Positions 63,004 to 64,000 of a DNA stretch of 64,000 nt are shown in pieces; position 1 is the stretch's first letter; every line of letters starts with the position of its first letter. The stretch spans positions 47,837 to 111,836 of the forward strand of contig NZ_PWAA01000002.1 in the NCBI RefSeq assembly GCF_003031585.1, in the 5' to 3' direction. The DNA comes from Thalassobius sp. I31.1. GTDB lineage: Bacteria; Pseudomonadota; Alphaproteobacteria; Rhodobacterales; Rhodobacteraceae. Made by a program: the position numbers and the translations under genes. The notes under the pieces were generated by a model. That model had not been told where the DNA came from and did not search any database. It saw nothing but the letters and a program-made list of their open reading frames with translations.

Positions 63004-64000
63004 TCAGGTCAGGAAATCCCAGCCAGAAACAGATTTCGCCCCTGTGTTGGTCCCCACAGGCATTTTATCTGCATCCGCAGGTTCCCGATCTTCAGGGGCC
63101 GGACCAGACTGTACCTGCAACAACCTGCCAATCGCATCAATTACACCATCTACATCCGTGGGCCTCTGCGCCCCCGATGTCAGTTCAGTCCAGATTTCAG
63201 CAGCAGTTAATGGCCCTGACTGTGCAGGCGGATCTTCAGAATGGATCACCTCTGCCGCCGCCTCACTGCTATCGTTTTCTGCCGTCAGCACATTCCCGAT
63301 CATCATTTCTTCCGAAACGTCAGCCTCCGGCGGTTCTGGTTCAGAATGGTTCTGCTCGTCTACAAACAGGGACAGGTCAAGAGACAATTCGAGATCCTCT
63401 GGCTCACCCTCTGCCTCAGGGGTTTCAACCATCTCTTCGACCGGTTTCTCAGTCACATTTTTCACGACATGCGAAAGGATTTTATCAAAGTTGACCTCAG
63501 GAAGCTCCGTTTCTACTGGAAGCTCCTCAATCTCAGGCTCTGATGCAGCAATCAACGGCGCTTCGACCACCTCTTCTACACGGCTTTCATTGCCAAGAAT
63601 TAAGGCCAGATCGGACCTGTCTGTCACGTCCGGTTCCGGCTGCTCCGGCGGTTGACGGTCATTTGCCGGAATTTCCTGGCGCATCTGTTCAACAAGCCCC
63701 TGTTCAGGCGCTGGCGGTGTCGGTTGCGCGACATCTGCAGTCTGCAACAATTCTGCACGCAGGTTTTGCGCCTCTCCGGACTGTATACGGCGAGGTTCTG
63801 TAGTTTTGTCACGCGACACCCGGACAGGACGGCGTGGCATCGTAATTCCCGCTGCGCGCGCAGGTGCCGGTTGCCCTGCAGGCATTGCAGCCGGGGCAAC
63901 AGCACCGGAAACATCTTCTTGCCTTTGCGCTGCGATTTGAATTCCTGGTGTGTTTTGGTTTGGTTTGTATTTTTTCAGTTTTTGTTTTTTGTTTTTGATG
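63004..64000 (-). CDS. acidic, largely disordered protein of unknown function (5' end beyond window)
   Basis: At least 331 codons are open to the right edge with no start required inside. The visible N-terminal part is Lys-rich (KNKKQKLKKYKPNQ), followed by a Pro/Ala/Arg stretch (APARAAGITMPRRPVRVSRD). The remainder is very acidic and Pro/Glu-rich (VTEKPVEEMVETPEAEGEPE), with a short possibly folded segment near the C-terminus (VDGVIDAIGRLLQVQ). It has no recognised domain. It and the downstream small gene are on the same strand and may form a unit. Confidence 0.6.
   Translation of the reverse strand, partial: IKNKKQKLKKYKPNQNTPGIQIAAQRQEDVSGAVAPAAMPAGQPAPARAAGITMPRRPVRVSRDKTTEPRRIQSGEAQNLRAELLQTADVAQPTPPAPEQGLVEQMRQEIPANDRQPPEQPEPDVTDRSDLALILGNESRVEEVVEAPLIAASEPEIEELPVETELPEVNFDKILSHVVKNVTEKPVEEMVETPEAEGEPEDLELSLDLSLFVDEQNHSEPEPPEADVSEEMMIGNVLTAENDSSEAAAEVIHSEDPPAQSGPLTAAEIWTELTSGAQRPTDVDGVIDAIGRLLQVQSGPAPEDREPADADKMPVGTNTGAKSVSGWDFLT

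Overview
The window looks like a chromosomal segment from a marine alphaproteobacterium of the Rhodobacteraceae (Roseobacter group). The evidence is the gene content and protein signatures: an NAD-type glutamate dehydrogenase, heterotetrameric sarcosine oxidase, a carnitine dehydrogenase/thioesterase fusion, a short GltX, a SoxR-type MerR regulator, Tad pilus genes, and dispersed hairpin repeats ending in GGGATATTTG. The genus is inference; no rRNA gene is present. No prophage, insertion sequence, integrase or CRISPR array was seen.

Layout. 1-3.2 kb: the macromolecular-synthesis genes rpoD (cut by the left edge) and dnaG, both on the minus strand, with a terminator-like hairpin just upstream of rpoD. 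3.2-10.5 kb: sarcosine oxidase soxBDAG, a small GFA-like zinc protein and glutamate dehydrogenase. 10.9-13.5 kb: three overlapping Tad pilus genes (a TadG-like vWA protein and two TadE-like proteins). 13.5-17.4 kb: accessory genes including pirin, two unrecognised genes, a TetR regulator and a small lipoprotein. 17.4-22.4 kb: hom, an unknown secreted protein, glpX and recJ. 22.5-23 kb: two identical tRNA-Glu units, each with its own copied promoter, and a CAU tRNA. 23-27.6 kb: carnitine degradation (SDR, carnitine dehydrogenase/betainyl-CoA thioesterase, lipoprotein, BKACE, aldo/keto reductase). 27.9-31 kb: an MFS transporter and metG, followed by dispersed hairpin repeats. 31.2-44.3 kb: a large polyamine uptake and gamma-glutamyl-type catabolism locus around a GntR regulator. 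44.3-50.5 kb: an orphan immunity-like gene, a MATE exporter, gltX, a glyoxalase-family protein facing soxR across a SoxR box, and nadE. 50.7-54.2 kb: a 19-repeat MORN protein and leuA behind a leucine-rich leader peptide. 54.2-55.6 kb: DUF2141-like and fatty-acid-hydroxylase genes. 55.9-61.5 kb: the rod-shape cluster mreBCD-mrdA-rodA. The window ends with a 2-hydroxyacid dehydrogenase and two unrecognised genes, one cut by the right edge.

How the genes fit together. Carnitine is oxidised and split to betaine (23-26.5 kb), and sarcosine, a later product of betaine breakdown, is oxidised at 3-8 kb. Both supply nitrogen and one-carbon units, as does the putrescine/spermidine locus. The polyamine locus carries two glutamine-synthetase paralogs, two FAD oxidases, an aminotransferase, a class I glutaminase-fold protein and a gamma-glutamylcyclotransferase-like protein. 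A 12-bp motif is shared by its two divergent arms and is a good candidate operator.

The least explained signal is a composite non-coding element present twice, upstream of dnaG and upstream of gltX. It has two GTTAA-type boxes ending in TTAACAGGG, a spacer of 22 or 11 bp, then four TGTGCAT-like heptamers at an exact 11-bp period.
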